A stretch of DNA of 64,000 nt from Rhizobium sp. FY34 (GCF_005222845.1 NZ_STFZ01000011.1:549732-613731); one strand, 5' to 3'; positions 40,528-49,778 are shown, counted from the first letter of the stretch. Translations and numbers: made by a program. The notes: generated by a model from the sequence alone, not told the origin.

Positions 40528-42114
40528 ATGAGCCAGATCACGACAGATGCCCTTCACGACACCGGCGATCAAACCGCCCCCGAACGCCGTCGCAGGTCCG
40601 GCGGACGAGGTGGGGAGCGCAACCGCACGACATCCTCCGGCGAAAAATACAGACGGCTGGTCAACCACCTTGCCCGGACCGAACTCCTGTCACCGGAAGC
40701 GCTGGAGGATATTCACACAGCCTCCCTCACCGTGCTGGAAGAGATTGGCATGGACATCATGCTGCCGGAGGCGCGCGAGCGCATGAAGGCCGCCGGTGCG
40801 GATGTCGTGGCAGGCAGCGATCGCGTCCGCTTCGATCGCAACCTGATCCTGGACCTTATCGCCAGCGCGCCGAAAACCTTCACCATGCATGCGCGCAATC
40901 CGCAGCGGAACCTTGCCATTGGCGGCAACAACCTCGTCTTTGCCCAGATCGCCTCGGCACCCTTCGTGGCCGACAGGGAGGGCGGGCGCCGCGCCGGTAA
41001 CCAGGAGGATTTCCGCAAGCTGGTGAAACTGGCGCAGTGCTATGACGTGATCCATTGCACCGGCGGCTATCCGGTCGAACCCGTCGATATCCATGCCTCT
41101 GTGCGCCATCTCGCCTGCCTGTCGGACCTGGTGAAACTGACCGACAAGGTGTTCCACTGCTACTCGCTCGGCCGGCAGCGCAATCTCGATGCGCTGGAAA
41201 TCGCCCGGATCGGCCGCGGCATTTCGCAGGATCAGATGCAGCGCGAACCCTCGCTGTTTACCGTCATCAACTCCTCCTCGCCGCTGCGGCTGGATGGCCC
41301 TATGCTGCAGGGTATGATCGAAATGTCATCGCGTGGACAGGTGGTGATCATGACGCCTTTCACGCTTTCGGGCGCCATGGCGCCAGTGACGATTGCCGGC
41401 GCACTGGTACAACAGAATTCCGAGGCGCTGGCGGGGATCGCCTTCACCCAGATGGTGCGTCGGGGCGCACCGGTGATCTATGGCGGCTTTACCTCCAATG
41501 TCGACATGAAGACCGGAGCGCCGGCCTTCGGCACGCCGGAATATATGAAGGCGGTGATTGCCGGCGGGCAGTTGGCGCGGCGCTACGGCATTCCCTACCG
41601 CAGTTCCAACACCAATGCTTCCAACACGCTCGATGCGCAGGCCGCCTATGAATCCATGATGTCGCTCTGGGCGCTGACGCAGGGTGGCGGCAATTTCGTG
41701 CTGCATGCCGCCGGCTGGTCGGAAGGCGGCCTGACAGCCTGCTTTGAAAAATTCATCCTTGATGTCGATATGTTGCAAATGGTGGCGGAATTCCTGACGC
41801 CGCTCGATGTCAGCCCGGACGGTCTGGCGCTCGATGCCATTCGCGACGTTGGCCCCGGCGGCCATTATTTCGGCACGGCCCATACATTGGCGCGCTTCGA
41901 GACCGCCTTCTATCAGCCCATCCTCTCCGACTGGCGCAATTTCGAGACCTGGGACGAGGCAGGTCGCCCGACCACCTATGACCATGCCAACCGCATCTTC
42001 AAGGAAAAGCTCAAAGCCTATGAACGGCCGCCGCTGGATCCGGCCATCGAGGAAGAACTCGACAGCTTCGTGGCACGACGCAGCCAAGAGGGCGGTGTGC
42101 CGACTGATTTCTGA
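40528..42114 (+). CDS. Trimethylamine methyltransferase family protein (MttB superfamily, non-pyrrolysine)
   Basis: 528 residues. Members transfer a methyl group from a quaternary amine to a corrinoid protein. The N-terminus is basic and glycine-rich (RRRRSGGRGGERNR), then the barrel follows with LSPEALEDIHTASLTVLEEIG, VINSSSPLRLDGPML and SSNTNASNTLDAQAAYES. There is no in-frame amber codon, so this is the pyrrolysine-free branch that includes the glycine betaine enzyme MtgB. AGGGGAAC precedes the ATG at 40528; a longer upstream extension is unlikely. No corrinoid protein or activator gene is nearby. Confidence 0.87.
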   Translation: MSQITTDALHDTGDQTAPERRRRSGGRGGERNRTTSSGEKYRRLVNHLARTELLSPEALEDIHTASLTVLEEIGMDIMLPEARERMKAAGADVVAGSDRVRFDRNLILDLIASAPKTFTMHARNPQRNLAIGGNNLVFAQIASAPFVADREGGRRAGNQEDFRKLVKLAQCYDVIHCTGGYPVEPVDIHASVRHLACLSDLVKLTDKVFHCYSLGRQRNLDALEIARIGRGISQDQMQREPSLFTVINSSSPLRLDGPMLQGMIEMSSRGQVVIMTPFTLSGAMAPVTIAGALVQQNSEALAGIAFTQMVRRGAPVIYGGFTSNVDMKTGAPAFGTPEYMKAVIAGGQLARRYGIPYRSSNTNASNTLDAQAAYESMMSLWALTQGGGNFVLHAAGWSEGGLTACFEKFILDVDMLQMVAEFLTPLDVSPDGLALDAIRDVGPGGHYFGTAHTLARFETAFYQPILSDWRNFETWDEAGRPTTYDHANRIFKEKLKAYERPPLDPAIEEELDSFVARRSQEGGVPTDF

Positions 42115-42327
42115 AGCAGACTCAGCTACACGGATCTGCCGGCATCCCGCCGCACCTGCGCCATATTACCACCGGCCCGCGCCGCCCAGAGGTTCTGGAT
42201 CAACCGGGAGCTTTGTTTAGCTGAACGGATGTTCAGACTTATCCTTTTGTTTTTTCATTATTTTGCCGAGGTTTGGGATGATCCTTAATCCCGTACCCAA
42301 GCAATCAAGGGTGAAAGGAACAAACAC

Positions 42328-42666
42328 ATGTCCGTTTTGCAAAAGTCTGTCACTGCGGGCCTTGTTGCGCTCTCATTGACCAGTGCCCTTCTCGCCACTG
42401 CACCGGCCGCTGAAGCCCGTGACGATTTCTGGGCCGGCGTTGCAGCCGGCGCGGTGGGCGGCATCATCGGCGGCGCGATCGCCTCGCAGCCCCGTGGCCC
42501 CATCTATCAGGAGCCGGTCTACGTTGCCCCGCCCCCGCCGCCACGCCGCGTCGTCTATGAGGAACGCGCCTATTATCGTCCAGCACCCGCGCCCCGCTGC
42601 CATTTCGAATGGCAGGAAAATCAATGGGGCGATGCCTACCGGGTGCGCGTCTGCCCGGCCTATTGA
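42328..42666 (+). CDS. Small exported glycine-zipper protein
   Basis: 112 residues. A signal peptide (VTAGLVALSLTSALLATAPAAEA) is followed by a glycine-rich hydrophobic stretch (WAGVAAGAVGGIIGGAIAS) with glycine-zipper spacing. Then come a proline/tyrosine-rich part (APPPPPRRVVYEE) and a C-terminal RCHFEW...VRVCP with two cysteines. Such small proteins are common in rhizobial envelopes and their function is unknown. AAAGGAAC lies before the ATG. The upstream gap (42115-42327) is A+T-rich near 42240-42260, where the promoter probably is. Confidence 0.8.
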   Translation: MSVLQKSVTAGLVALSLTSALLATAPAAEARDDFWAGVAAGAVGGIIGGAIASQPRGPIYQEPVYVAPPPPPRRVVYEERAYYRPAPAPRCHFEWQENQWGDAYRVRVCPAY

Positions 42667-43014
42667 GGCTCACCTGCGATAAAGCATTTCAACCCGCCTC
42701 CTTGCGGTGACATGCGACAGAAAGATGACGGAGCCCACGCTGTAACGGACGTGGGCTCTTGACTTTTACCGCACAAAGAAGCACATGCAGCATCAGCTTT
42801 CACCTTCCGGCCGCCGCGTGAGTTGGCCCTGCGACGACAATGGTTCGCGAAGAAGGAACAAGGCGCTTCGATCAAGGCCCGAGAGGCCAGCGCTGGAAAG
42901 CAATTTCCACTGACAAGTTCCCACTTCACGCGGGGTTCTTGACGCCACAAGCAGACTGCACGGCATGGTGCCGCGCAGATCTTATGCTTTTGGCGCCCCG
43001 AAAAGGTATTCGAC
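42667..43014. other. Long leader of the DEAD-box helicase gene
   Basis: This 348 bp stretch has no convincing protein gene. It begins with a hairpin at 42731-42758 that probably ends the previous transcript. The rest may be a long 5' untranslated leader for the helicase, which would fit autoregulation of RhlE-type helicases, but no specific element is recognised. Confidence 0.4.
42731..42758 (+). terminator. Hairpin downstream of the glycine-zipper gene
   Basis: GAGCCCACG and CGTGGGCTC pair perfectly over nine bases around a ten-base loop. Only short T-runs follow (TTGACTTTT), so it is a moderate terminator. Confidence 0.55.
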
Positions 43015-44643
43015 TTGACGAATTTCCACGAGCTTGGCCTGACCAAGCAGCTGGTTGCCGCTCTGACCACCCTTGGCTACGATACCCCGACGCCCATCCA
43101 GGCGCAGGCCATTCCTCTTCTGCTCGAAGGCCGCGACATGATCGGCCTTGCCCAGACCGGCACAGGCAAGACCGCAGCGTTCGGCCTTCCGCTCATCGAA
43201 ATGCTGCTCAAGGAACAGAAGCGCCCGGACAACCGGACCACCCGCACGCTGATCCTGGCACCGACGCGCGAACTGGTGAATCAGATCGCCACCAACCTGA
43301 AGAGCTATGTCCGCAACACGCCGCTGAAGATCAATTCCGTCGTCGGCGGCGCTTCGATCAACAAGCAGCAGATGCAGCTGGAAAAGGGCACCGACATCCT
43401 GGTCGCCACGCCCGGCCGCCTGCTCGACCTGATCAGCCGCCGCGCCATTGGCCTCACCACCGTGCGCTATCTCGTGCTGGACGAAGCCGACCAGATGCTG
43501 GACCTCGGCTTCGTGCATGACTTGCGCAAGATCGCCAAGATGGTTCCGGCCCGCCGCCAGACTCTCCTCTTCTCGGCCACCATGCCAAAGGCGATTGCCG
43601 ATCTCGCCGGCGACTTCCTGACCAATCCGGTCAAGGTTGAAGTCAGCCCTCCGGGCAAGGCTGCCGACAAGGTCGAGCAGTATGTTCATTTCGTCAACGG
43701 CAAGAACGACAAGACCGACCTGTTGAAGGCCTCGCTCGAACAAAACCCGGATGGCCGCGCCATGGTGTTCCTGCGCACCAAGCATGGCGCCGAAAAGCTG
43801 TTCAAGTATCTCGAGCACCTGCAGTTCAAGGTCGCCTCGATCCATGGCAACAAGAGCCAGGGCCAGCGCGAGCGTGCCCTGAAGTCCTTCCGTGATGGCG
43901 AAATCCGCATTCTCGTGGCAACCGACGTTGCCGCCCGCGGTATCGACATTCCCGGCGTAACGCATGTGTTCAACTACGACCTGCCGGAAGTGGCAGACGC
44001 CTATGTGCACCGCATCGGCCGTACAGCCCGTGCTGGTCGCGACGGTATTGCCATCGCATTCTGCGCACCGGATGAAACCCGCCTGCTGCGCGATATCGAA
44101 CGCCTGATGGGCATCGACATCACCGTTGCCTCCGGCGAACGCCCGACGACGCTTGCAAGCCCGGCGCGCTCCAGCGGCAAGCCTGCCCGCAATGGCGGCG
44201 GCCGTGGCCGTGATGGCGGTGGTCGATCAGAAGGTGGACGTGGTGAAGGTGCAGGCCGTGGCCGCGCTGAAAACCGTCCGTCGCGCCGCCCCCGCACGCC
44301 GGAAGGCGAAGCTCTGGCGGCCCGCACCCAGCGTCGCGAAGAAGGTCAGCGCTTCGAAGCCGACAACGACCTCAGCTCGACCTCGGATTTCCGTCCCGCC
44401 AAGAAGCCTTTCGCCGGTCGTCCGGGTGAAGGCCGCAAGGCAGGTCCTGCCGAAAACCGTCATGCACCGCATGCGGCCCATGGCGCGCATGAGCCGGGCA
44501 CACAGCGCACAGCTCGTAACGGCCAGGGCCGTCCCGCCAATGCCAACGGCCAGAAGCCGGGTGGCGCGCGTGGCGGACCGGTAAAGTTCGGCGGCGAGAA
44601 CCGCACCGGCGGCCAGGGCGGCCGCAAGCGCGACCGCGCCTAA
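43015..44643 (+). CDS. rhlE: DEAD-box RNA helicase, RhlE-like
   Basis: 542 residues. All helicase motifs are present in order: TPTPIQAQAIP (Q motif), AQTGTGKT (I), PTRELVNQ (Ia), TPGRLLD (Ib), VLDEADQMLD (II, DEAD), SATMP (III), ATDVAARGIDIP (V) and HRIGRTARAG (VI). The long C-terminal tail from about residue 385 is Arg/Gly-rich and disordered, as in cold-responsive RhlE proteins that act on ribosome assembly and RNA decay. The start is TTG with AAGG eight bases upstream; no ATG fits. A strong terminator follows at 44674. Confidence 0.95.
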   Translation: MTNFHELGLTKQLVAALTTLGYDTPTPIQAQAIPLLLEGRDMIGLAQTGTGKTAAFGLPLIEMLLKEQKRPDNRTTRTLILAPTRELVNQIATNLKSYVRNTPLKINSVVGGASINKQQMQLEKGTDILVATPGRLLDLISRRAIGLTTVRYLVLDEADQMLDLGFVHDLRKIAKMVPARRQTLLFSATMPKAIADLAGDFLTNPVKVEVSPPGKAADKVEQYVHFVNGKNDKTDLLKASLEQNPDGRAMVFLRTKHGAEKLFKYLEHLQFKVASIHGNKSQGQRERALKSFRDGEIRILVATDVAARGIDIPGVTHVFNYDLPEVADAYVHRIGRTARAGRDGIAIAFCAPDETRLLRDIERLMGIDITVASGERPTTLASPARSSGKPARNGGGRGRDGGGRSEGGRGEGAGRGRAENRPSRRPRTPEGEALAARTQRREEGQRFEADNDLSSTSDFRPAKKPFAGRPGEGRKAGPAENRHAPHAAHGAHEPGTQRTARNGQGRPANANGQKPGGARGGPVKFGGENRTGGQGGRKRDRA

Positions 44644-44673
44644 GCCAGTCCAGAATTTGGTTTTGACATGATG

Positions 44674-44707
44674 AAACACCCGCTTCCGGCAACGGAAGCG
44701 GGTGTTT
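44674..44707 (+). terminator. Rho-independent terminator of the helicase gene
   Basis: A perfect 15-base stem (left AAACACCCGCTTCCG, right its complement) closes a GCAA tetraloop. It lies 30 bp after the stop codon, and the stem itself ends in TTT followed by more T-rich sequence. Confidence 0.9.
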
Positions 44708-44765
44708 CCATGTTTTCGCCCATATTTTTTCGCTTCCATTCAAAGCAATTTTTGGGAGTGAACGT

Positions 44766-45413
44766 ATGTTTGTCACAATCATACCGGCCATACCGGCGCG
44801 CCGATGGGGGGCCGCCTTCTTTCTCTCCATGCTGACCCTCGCATATTCGCTGTTCGTTGCCTTTCACGTAACCGGAAACCCAATGGGAACGGTGAAAGTG
44901 ACGCAATTGCTCGCTTATGGCGGAACCTCTTTTGGCAGTCTCGCAGACATGGAGATCTGGCGTTTAGCGACGTCTCAGCTTGTCCATGCAAAGCAATTGC
45001 ATATGCTTCTCAACGTGGCCGGCCTGTATTTTCTCGGATCACTGTTGGAAGCACGCATCGGGGCAGCATGCCTCTTTGCCATATGGCTTATCGCCGGAGG
45101 TGTCGCAACAGCAGTCAGCCCCCTTGGCGTCGAGTCACCATGGAACGTCGGCACAGGCGCTTCTCAAGCAACGTTCGCATTCGCTACCGCAGCACTCGTC
45201 ATTGCCGTGACACAAAAACAGGCGCGCGTTGGGTTGTTGGGCCTTTCTGCCTTCATCCTCTTGCCCGGCCTGACTCTGGACTTGATGGCAGCCGGCTACC
45301 CAAAGCCAGGCCACTTGATGGCCATGCTGTTGGGCGCTGTCTTCGGTCTCGCTTTTTCTGCAAACAACAGCAATGCAAATACCGACCACGCCCCTGCGCA
45401 GAAGCAGCTATAG
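44766..45413 (+). CDS. Rhomboid-family intramembrane serine protease
   Basis: 215 residues with six or so membrane helices. WRLATSQLVHAKQLHMLLN (the WR motif region and HxxxN) precedes the active-site helix. The nucleophile is S133 in GTGASQATFA, and H183 in PGHLMAMLLGAVFG completes the dyad. The usual GxSG box is GASQ here, so the glycine after Ser is replaced. GGGAG precedes the ATG. It cleaves unknown membrane proteins. It is less GC-rich than neighbouring genes and may have been acquired. Confidence 0.83.
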   Translation: MFVTIIPAIPARRWGAAFFLSMLTLAYSLFVAFHVTGNPMGTVKVTQLLAYGGTSFGSLADMEIWRLATSQLVHAKQLHMLLNVAGLYFLGSLLEARIGAACLFAIWLIAGGVATAVSPLGVESPWNVGTGASQATFAFATAALVIAVTQKQARVGLLGLSAFILLPGLTLDLMAAGYPKPGHLMAMLLGAVFGLAFSANNSNANTDHAPAQKQL

Positions 45414-45472
45414 TCATCCATCTACCGCACCATGCAGCGACCGCTTTACTTGCGGCGGTCCGACAGTGCCGA

Positions 45473-45877
45473 TCAGGCTCGTTTCAGGCGGTCCAGTTCC
45501 TCCGGGTGCCGATCCAGCAGGCGAAACAGATTGACCACCGCGGGAGCAGGCACGACCTTGCCGGTCTCATAGCGCGAAAAGGCGTTATGGCCACCACCCG
45601 TCAGCTGGGACGCCTCAACCTGGTTCAAGCCAAGCCGCTTGCGGATGCGCCGCAATTCGGCACCGGCAGCGTGTCTGGCTGCCAGCACCAGCATATCGCC
45701 GGCCGCCGCATACCGCTCTGCGCTGTCTTCATCAAATTCGATTTCACCGCAAGAAGCACAGCGGAACCCGGAGAGATCCGCCACAGCGACAGATGCCCCC
45801 TGATAGTCCACCTGATGCGTTTCGCCGGCAAAGGGCAGCAATGCGGTACCGCAGCAGATGCAGGATCGGATCATCAC
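45473..45877 (-). CDS. mqsA: MqsA-like antitoxin (zinc finger plus helix-turn-helix)
   Basis: 134 residues. The N-terminal zinc-binding domain uses C6/C9 and C40/C43 (CICCG and CASCG), and the C-terminal XRE-type domain (ELRRIRKRLGLNQVEASQLTG, then FSRYETGK) binds DNA. This is the MqsA fold that blocks MqsR and represses its own operon. Its ATG overlaps the mqsR stop by 4 bp. The toxin gene comes first, as in E. coli mqsRA. Confidence 0.9.
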   Translation of the reverse strand: MMIRSCICCGTALLPFAGETHQVDYQGASVAVADLSGFRCASCGEIEFDEDSAERYAAAGDMLVLAARHAAGAELRRIRKRLGLNQVEASQLTGGGHNAFSRYETGKVVPAPAVVNLFRLLDRHPEELDRLKRA

Positions 45878-46179
45878 AACAACTCCTTGAACTGTATGAC
45901 TGGCGCACCGTCTTCGCGCAGTGTCAGCTTCACATAGGCTTTTCCGACCGGCGTATCGGCATGGTAGACATCCTGCCAGACGGTCGGATCCTGATAGGTG
46001 GTCATCGACTTGTAGAGGCGGCGCGGTGTCAGGCTACACACGACGTCGATCATTTCGGACATGGTGAGGCCCATTCTGCGGCCGCCATCGATCGCGGTCT
46101 TTGTAAAAGCCGAGGCACCACGCAGCCTCACAACCACAAGAACTGCCGCAAGATCGTAATGCGCGGATCGCTTTTCCAT
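45874..46179 (-). CDS. mqsR: MqsR-family mRNA interferase toxin
   Basis: 101 residues matching MqsR, a RelE-fold ribonuclease that cuts mRNA at GCU sites. Family segments are HYDLAAVLVVV, FTKTAIDGGRRMGL, LTPRRLYKSMTTYQDPTVWQDVYH and AYVKLTLRED..IQFKEL. It starts 9 bp from a perfect palindrome that is the likely MqsA operator. The pair is an isolated insertion between the rhomboid and EamA genes. Confidence 0.9.
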   Translation of the reverse strand: MEKRSAHYDLAAVLVVVRLRGASAFTKTAIDGGRRMGLTMSEMIDVVCSLTPRRLYKSMTTYQDPTVWQDVYHADTPVGKAYVKLTLREDGAPVIQFKELL

Positions 46180-46188
46180 GGGCTATAT

Positions 46189-46203
46189 TACCCTCAGAGG
46201 GTA
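46189..46203. promoter_or_regulatory. Palindromic operator of mqsRA
   Basis: TACCCTC-A-GAGGGTA is a perfect 15-base palindrome with A+T-rich flanks, located 10-24 bp upstream of the mqsR ATG. It resembles the AACCT(N)AGGTT type site bound by E. coli MqsA in form, though not in exact bases. Confidence 0.65.
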
Positions 46204-46217
46204 TATTTTCAAGCCCC

Positions 46218-47090
46218 TCACCCCTTGCGGTTCACCAGATACACGCCGGCAACGACGATCAGCGTGCCCGCGACCATCGGCGTGCTCAAGGGTTCGCCGA
46301 AGAACAGCGTCGCTTCAACGGCCACCAGCGGCGGCACCATATAGATGAGCGAGGCCGCACGAGACACCTGGCCGCGGCGAATGAGATAGAGCAAAAGGCC
46401 AACGGCACCCATCGACAGGCCGAAGACTGACCAGGCCATCGCAGCGATAGCAGCAAGCGTCCAGTCGAAGCGCAAGCTTTCGAGCGAAAGGGCAAGCGGC
46501 AGCGTGACGCTGACAGCGCCGAGATATTGCCACACGGCAATGGAGCGCAGGTCACCTGCTGCCAGATAGCGTTTCTGGAAAAGCGTGCCGAGTGTCACCG
46601 ACAGCATGGCGACGAGATTGACCGTGACCGGAAAGGCAAGACCTGTAAGCCCCTGCGTCAGGAGGCCGGAAAATTGCGGCGAGACTGCAAGCATGATGCC
46701 GCAAAAGCCGAGCGCCAGCCCGACAGCCTGAAGCGGCTTCATCCGCTCGCCGAGCAGCCAGGCGGCCAAGAGAGCCGTCAGCAGCGGCTGCAACCCGGCA
46801 ATGATACCGGAAAGCCCGGCCGGCACGCCCTGGCCAATCGCCCACCAGAGCCCGGCAAGATAAAGCCCGTGCAGGAAGATGCCGGAGAAGAAGGCTCCGG
46901 CGCGGGCACGTGCCGTTGCCGGCCATTCGGCACCCACAAAGGTTGCAAGACCGGCAAACACCAGGGCCGCCAGCGCATGGCGCGCAGACAGGAATGTCAG
47001 CGGATCGGCATGGGCGGCGGCCACCTTCGCCACGATCCAGCCCGTCGACCAGAGAAGCACGAAAATGGCCGGGGCAAAGCGATCCAGCAT
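46218..47090 (-). CDS. EamA-family (DMT superfamily) transporter
   Basis: 290 residues with ten predicted membrane helices in two repeated EamA halves (residues 1-140 and 145-290). The first half ends PLLTALLAAWLLGERMKPLQAVGLALGFCGI and the second MVPPLVAVEATLFFGEPLSTP, the usual EamA boundaries (read in parts). It probably exports amino acids or small metabolites. The substrate cannot be read from sequence. Confidence 0.92.
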   Translation of the reverse strand: MLDRFAPAIFVLLWSTGWIVAKVAAAHADPLTFLSARHALAALVFAGLATFVGAEWPATARARAGAFFSGIFLHGLYLAGLWWAIGQGVPAGLSGIIAGLQPLLTALLAAWLLGERMKPLQAVGLALGFCGIMLAVSPQFSGLLTQGLTGLAFPVTVNLVAMLSVTLGTLFQKRYLAAGDLRSIAVWQYLGAVSVTLPLALSLESLRFDWTLAAIAAMAWSVFGLSMGAVGLLLYLIRRGQVSRAASLIYMVPPLVAVEATLFFGEPLSTPMVAGTLIVVAGVYLVNRKG

Positions 47091-47391
47091 GGAAAATCAG
47101 CTTTCGATTGTATGCCGCGACAATGGGCAGTTGAGCCCTAGCCTCTGGCGAAATTCCAGTCAAAGCAGAAATTCTGACGCTTGATTACAGGTCTTCTGAT
47201 CGTGGAAGGCCCGCCCTGCAAGGGCTTTGCATGGGGCGCCGCCCCTTCGTGTGCACAAGTCTTAGGCGGTCCCCGGACATCCTGAAACGCTTGCAAAGCG
47301 GCTGGCGATTAAATTCGCGTCACCACTGCGCATGCTTCTTGCAATGCCATCTGCGTTGTACTCTTATGATCAAAAACCGGGGAACGCACCA
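47091..47391. other. Intergenic region before the ATP-grasp operon
   Basis: This 301 bp region lies between divergent genes and holds their promoters. I see no gene or repeat in it. The upstream in-frame ATG at 47332 lies inside it but has no ribosome-binding site. Confidence 0.4.
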
Positions 47392-48801
47392 TTGGCATTT
47401 GATGAAATGTTAACAGCGGACAATCAGCCGCGACCGCCATACAAGACTTACCAGGAGTGGTACCAGAACCAGGATCCGGCGCATCTGATCCAGAAATCGC
47501 GGGATGCCGAAAACATCTTCCGCAAGACGGGCATTACATTTGCAGTCTATGGTCACGCCGATTCCTCGGAAAAGCTCATCCCGTTCGACATCATTCCGCG
47601 CGTGATCTCGGCCCGCGAATGGCGAAAGCTGGCGCAGGGCATCGAACAGCGCGTGTTGGCTCTCAATGCCTTTCTCGATGACATTTATCACAAGCAGGAG
47701 ATCATCCGCGCCGGCCGCATTCCCCGCGCGCTGATCGAAAACAACGATGCCTTCCTGCCTGAAATGATCGGCTTCAAACCGCCGGGCGGCGTCTACACCC
47801 ATATTGTCGGCACCGATATCGTGCGCACCGGCGAAGATCAGTTCTACGTGCTCGAAGACAATGCCCGCACCCCCTCCGGCGTCTCCTATATGCTGGAGAA
47901 CCGGGAAACCATGATGCAGATGTTCCCGGAACTGTTCACGATGAACAAGGTGCAGCGGGTGGAGGATTATCCCTATCTCCTGCGCCAGTCGCTGGCATCG
48001 CTGGCACCTCCCGGCTGCAAGGGCAAGCCACGCGTGGCGGTTCTCACCCCCGGCATCTACAATTCCGCCTATTACGAGCATTCCTTCCTCGCCGATACCA
48101 TGGGCGTGGAACTGGTCGAGGGCTCGGACCTGCGCGTCATAGACGGCAAGGTGAAGATGCGCACGACCCGCGGTTATGAGGCAATCGACGTGCTCTATCG
48201 CCGCGTCGACGACGATTATCTCGACCCGATGACCTTCCGGCCAGATTCAGCGCTTGGCATTCCGGGCATCATGGATGTCTACCGCTCCGGCAATATCACC
48301 ATTGCCAATGCGCCCGGCACCGGCATTTGCGATGACAAGGCGATCTATTCCTACATGCCGGAAATCGTCGAATTCTACACCGGCCGCAAGCCGCTCTTGG
48401 AAAACGTGCCGACCTGGCGCTGTACGGAGCCCGACAGCCTGAAATATGTGCTGGAACACCTGGAAGAGCTGGTGGTGAAGGAAGTGCATGGCTCCGGCGG
48501 CTATGGCATGCTGGTCGGCCCGACAGCCTCCAAGAAGGAGCGTGCCGATTTTGCCGAAAAGCTGAAGTCCAATCCGTCCAACTATATTGCCCAGCCGACA
48601 CTGTCTCTGTCGACGGTGCCAATCCTCGTCAACAAGGGCATTGCGCCCCGTCACGTGGACCTGCGCCCCTATGTGCTGGTCTCCGACAAGGTGAAGATCA
48701 TTCCTGGCGGGCTGACCCGCGTGGCGCTGAAGCAGGGCTCGCTGGTGGTCAACTCCAGCCAGGGCGGCGGCACCAAGGATACCTGGGTTCTGGAAGATTG
48801 A
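47392..48801 (+). CDS. Circularly permuted ATP-grasp type 2 protein
   Basis: About 469 residues. This conserved family has a rearranged ATP-grasp ligase core: FRKTGITFAVYG, IPFDIIPRVIS, the YVLEDNARTPSGVSYMLENR block, VLTPGIYNSAYYEH and NAPGTGICDDKAIY, then HGSGGYGMLVGP near residue 380. It is predicted to form peptide-like amide bonds. I chose the TTG at 47392 because GGGGAA lies before it and the family usually begins at this AFDEML segment; an ATG at 47332 adds 20 residues. It is followed after 4 bp by the alpha-E gene. Confidence 0.9.
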   Translation: MAFDEMLTADNQPRPPYKTYQEWYQNQDPAHLIQKSRDAENIFRKTGITFAVYGHADSSEKLIPFDIIPRVISAREWRKLAQGIEQRVLALNAFLDDIYHKQEIIRAGRIPRALIENNDAFLPEMIGFKPPGGVYTHIVGTDIVRTGEDQFYVLEDNARTPSGVSYMLENRETMMQMFPELFTMNKVQRVEDYPYLLRQSLASLAPPGCKGKPRVAVLTPGIYNSAYYEHSFLADTMGVELVEGSDLRVIDGKVKMRTTRGYEAIDVLYRRVDDDYLDPMTFRPDSALGIPGIMDVYRSGNITIANAPGTGICDDKAIYSYMPEIVEFYTGRKPLLENVPTWRCTEPDSLKYVLEHLEELVVKEVHGSGGYGMLVGPTASKKERADFAEKLKSNPSNYIAQPTLSLSTVPILVNKGIAPRHVDLRPYVLVSDKVKIIPGGLTRVALKQGSLVVNSSQGGGTKDTWVLED

Positions 48802-48805
48802 GGGC

Positions 48806-49753
48806 ATGAGCATGCTGGGAAGAACTGCCAACGGCCTCTACTGGATGTTCCGTTACATCGAGCGTGCCGAAAACATCGCCCGCCTGATCGATGCGGGCAT
48901 GCGCGTCTCGCTGACGCGGGCGGGATCGAGCGACGAAGACTGGGCGGGCGTGCTGCAAAGCGCCGGCGTGCGTGAAGCGTATGACGAGGTGCATGACACG
49001 ATGACGGCGGCCAATGCCATCGATTATCTGCTGCGCGATACCGCCAATCCGTCCAGCGTCATGTCCTGTATCGATTCGGGCCGCAACAATGCCCGCATGG
49101 TGCGCACGGCCCTGACGCGCGAGACCTGGGAAGCCACCAATGAATGCTGGATCGAGCTGAAACAGCTTCTGTCGCGCAAGGTGAAGGCAGCCGACTTGCC
49201 CGAGGCAATCGACGTCATCAAGCGGCGCGCCGGCCTTATCCGTGGCGCGTTCCACGGCTCCATGCTGCGCAATGATCTGTATAATTTCTCGCGCATCGGC
49301 ACATTCATCGAACGGGCCGACAATACAAGCCGCATTCTCGACGTGAAATATTACGTGCTACTGCCAGCCGTCAGCCAGGTCGGCTCCTCGCTCGACAATT
49401 TCCAGTGGGAATCGATCCTGCGCTCGGTCTCGGCCCACCGGTCCTATGGCTGGGTCTATGATGCGGAATACCGGCCCTCCAACATTGCCGATTTCCTCAT
49501 ATTGAACAGACGCATGCCGCGATCACTGGCCTACTGTTTCGAGAAGATCACCAGCAATCTGGGCTATCTGGCCGAGGATTACGGCGAACGGCACAAGGCA
49601 CATGATACGGCAGCGGCAATCCGGAACATGTTGAAGCGTGGCTCCATCACCGACATCATGGACCAGGGCCTGCATGAATTCCTCAAAGATTTCATCAGCC
49701 ACAACAACAAGCTGAGCGCCGAGATTTCAGAGGGCTACCGCTTCTACCAGTGA
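48806..49753 (+). CDS. Alpha-E domain protein
   Basis: 315 residues, all-helical alpha-E (DUF403) domain. It opens MLGRTANGLYWMFRYIERAEN and carries conserved acidic and arginine residues (FIERADNTSRILDVKYY and SLAYCFEK). The biochemical role is unknown. The family almost always occurs next to the circularly permuted ATP-grasp protein and a transglutaminase, and it was predicted to help in peptide synthesis or tagging. It lies 4 bp after the first gene and 25 bp before the third. Confidence 0.92.
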   Translation: MSMLGRTANGLYWMFRYIERAENIARLIDAGMRVSLTRAGSSDEDWAGVLQSAGVREAYDEVHDTMTAANAIDYLLRDTANPSSVMSCIDSGRNNARMVRTALTRETWEATNECWIELKQLLSRKVKAADLPEAIDVIKRRAGLIRGAFHGSMLRNDLYNFSRIGTFIERADNTSRILDVKYYVLLPAVSQVGSSLDNFQWESILRSVSAHRSYGWVYDAEYRPSNIADFLILNRRMPRSLAYCFEKITSNLGYLAEDYGERHKAHDTAAAIRNMLKRGSITDIMDQGLHEFLKDFISHNNKLSAEISEGYRFYQ

Positions 49754-49778
49754 GCGGACCGGGGAACGGACCAAATTC

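Noticed and set aside
40384..42114. Pyrrolysine-containing MttB
   Set aside because: The frame is open without any internal amber codon.
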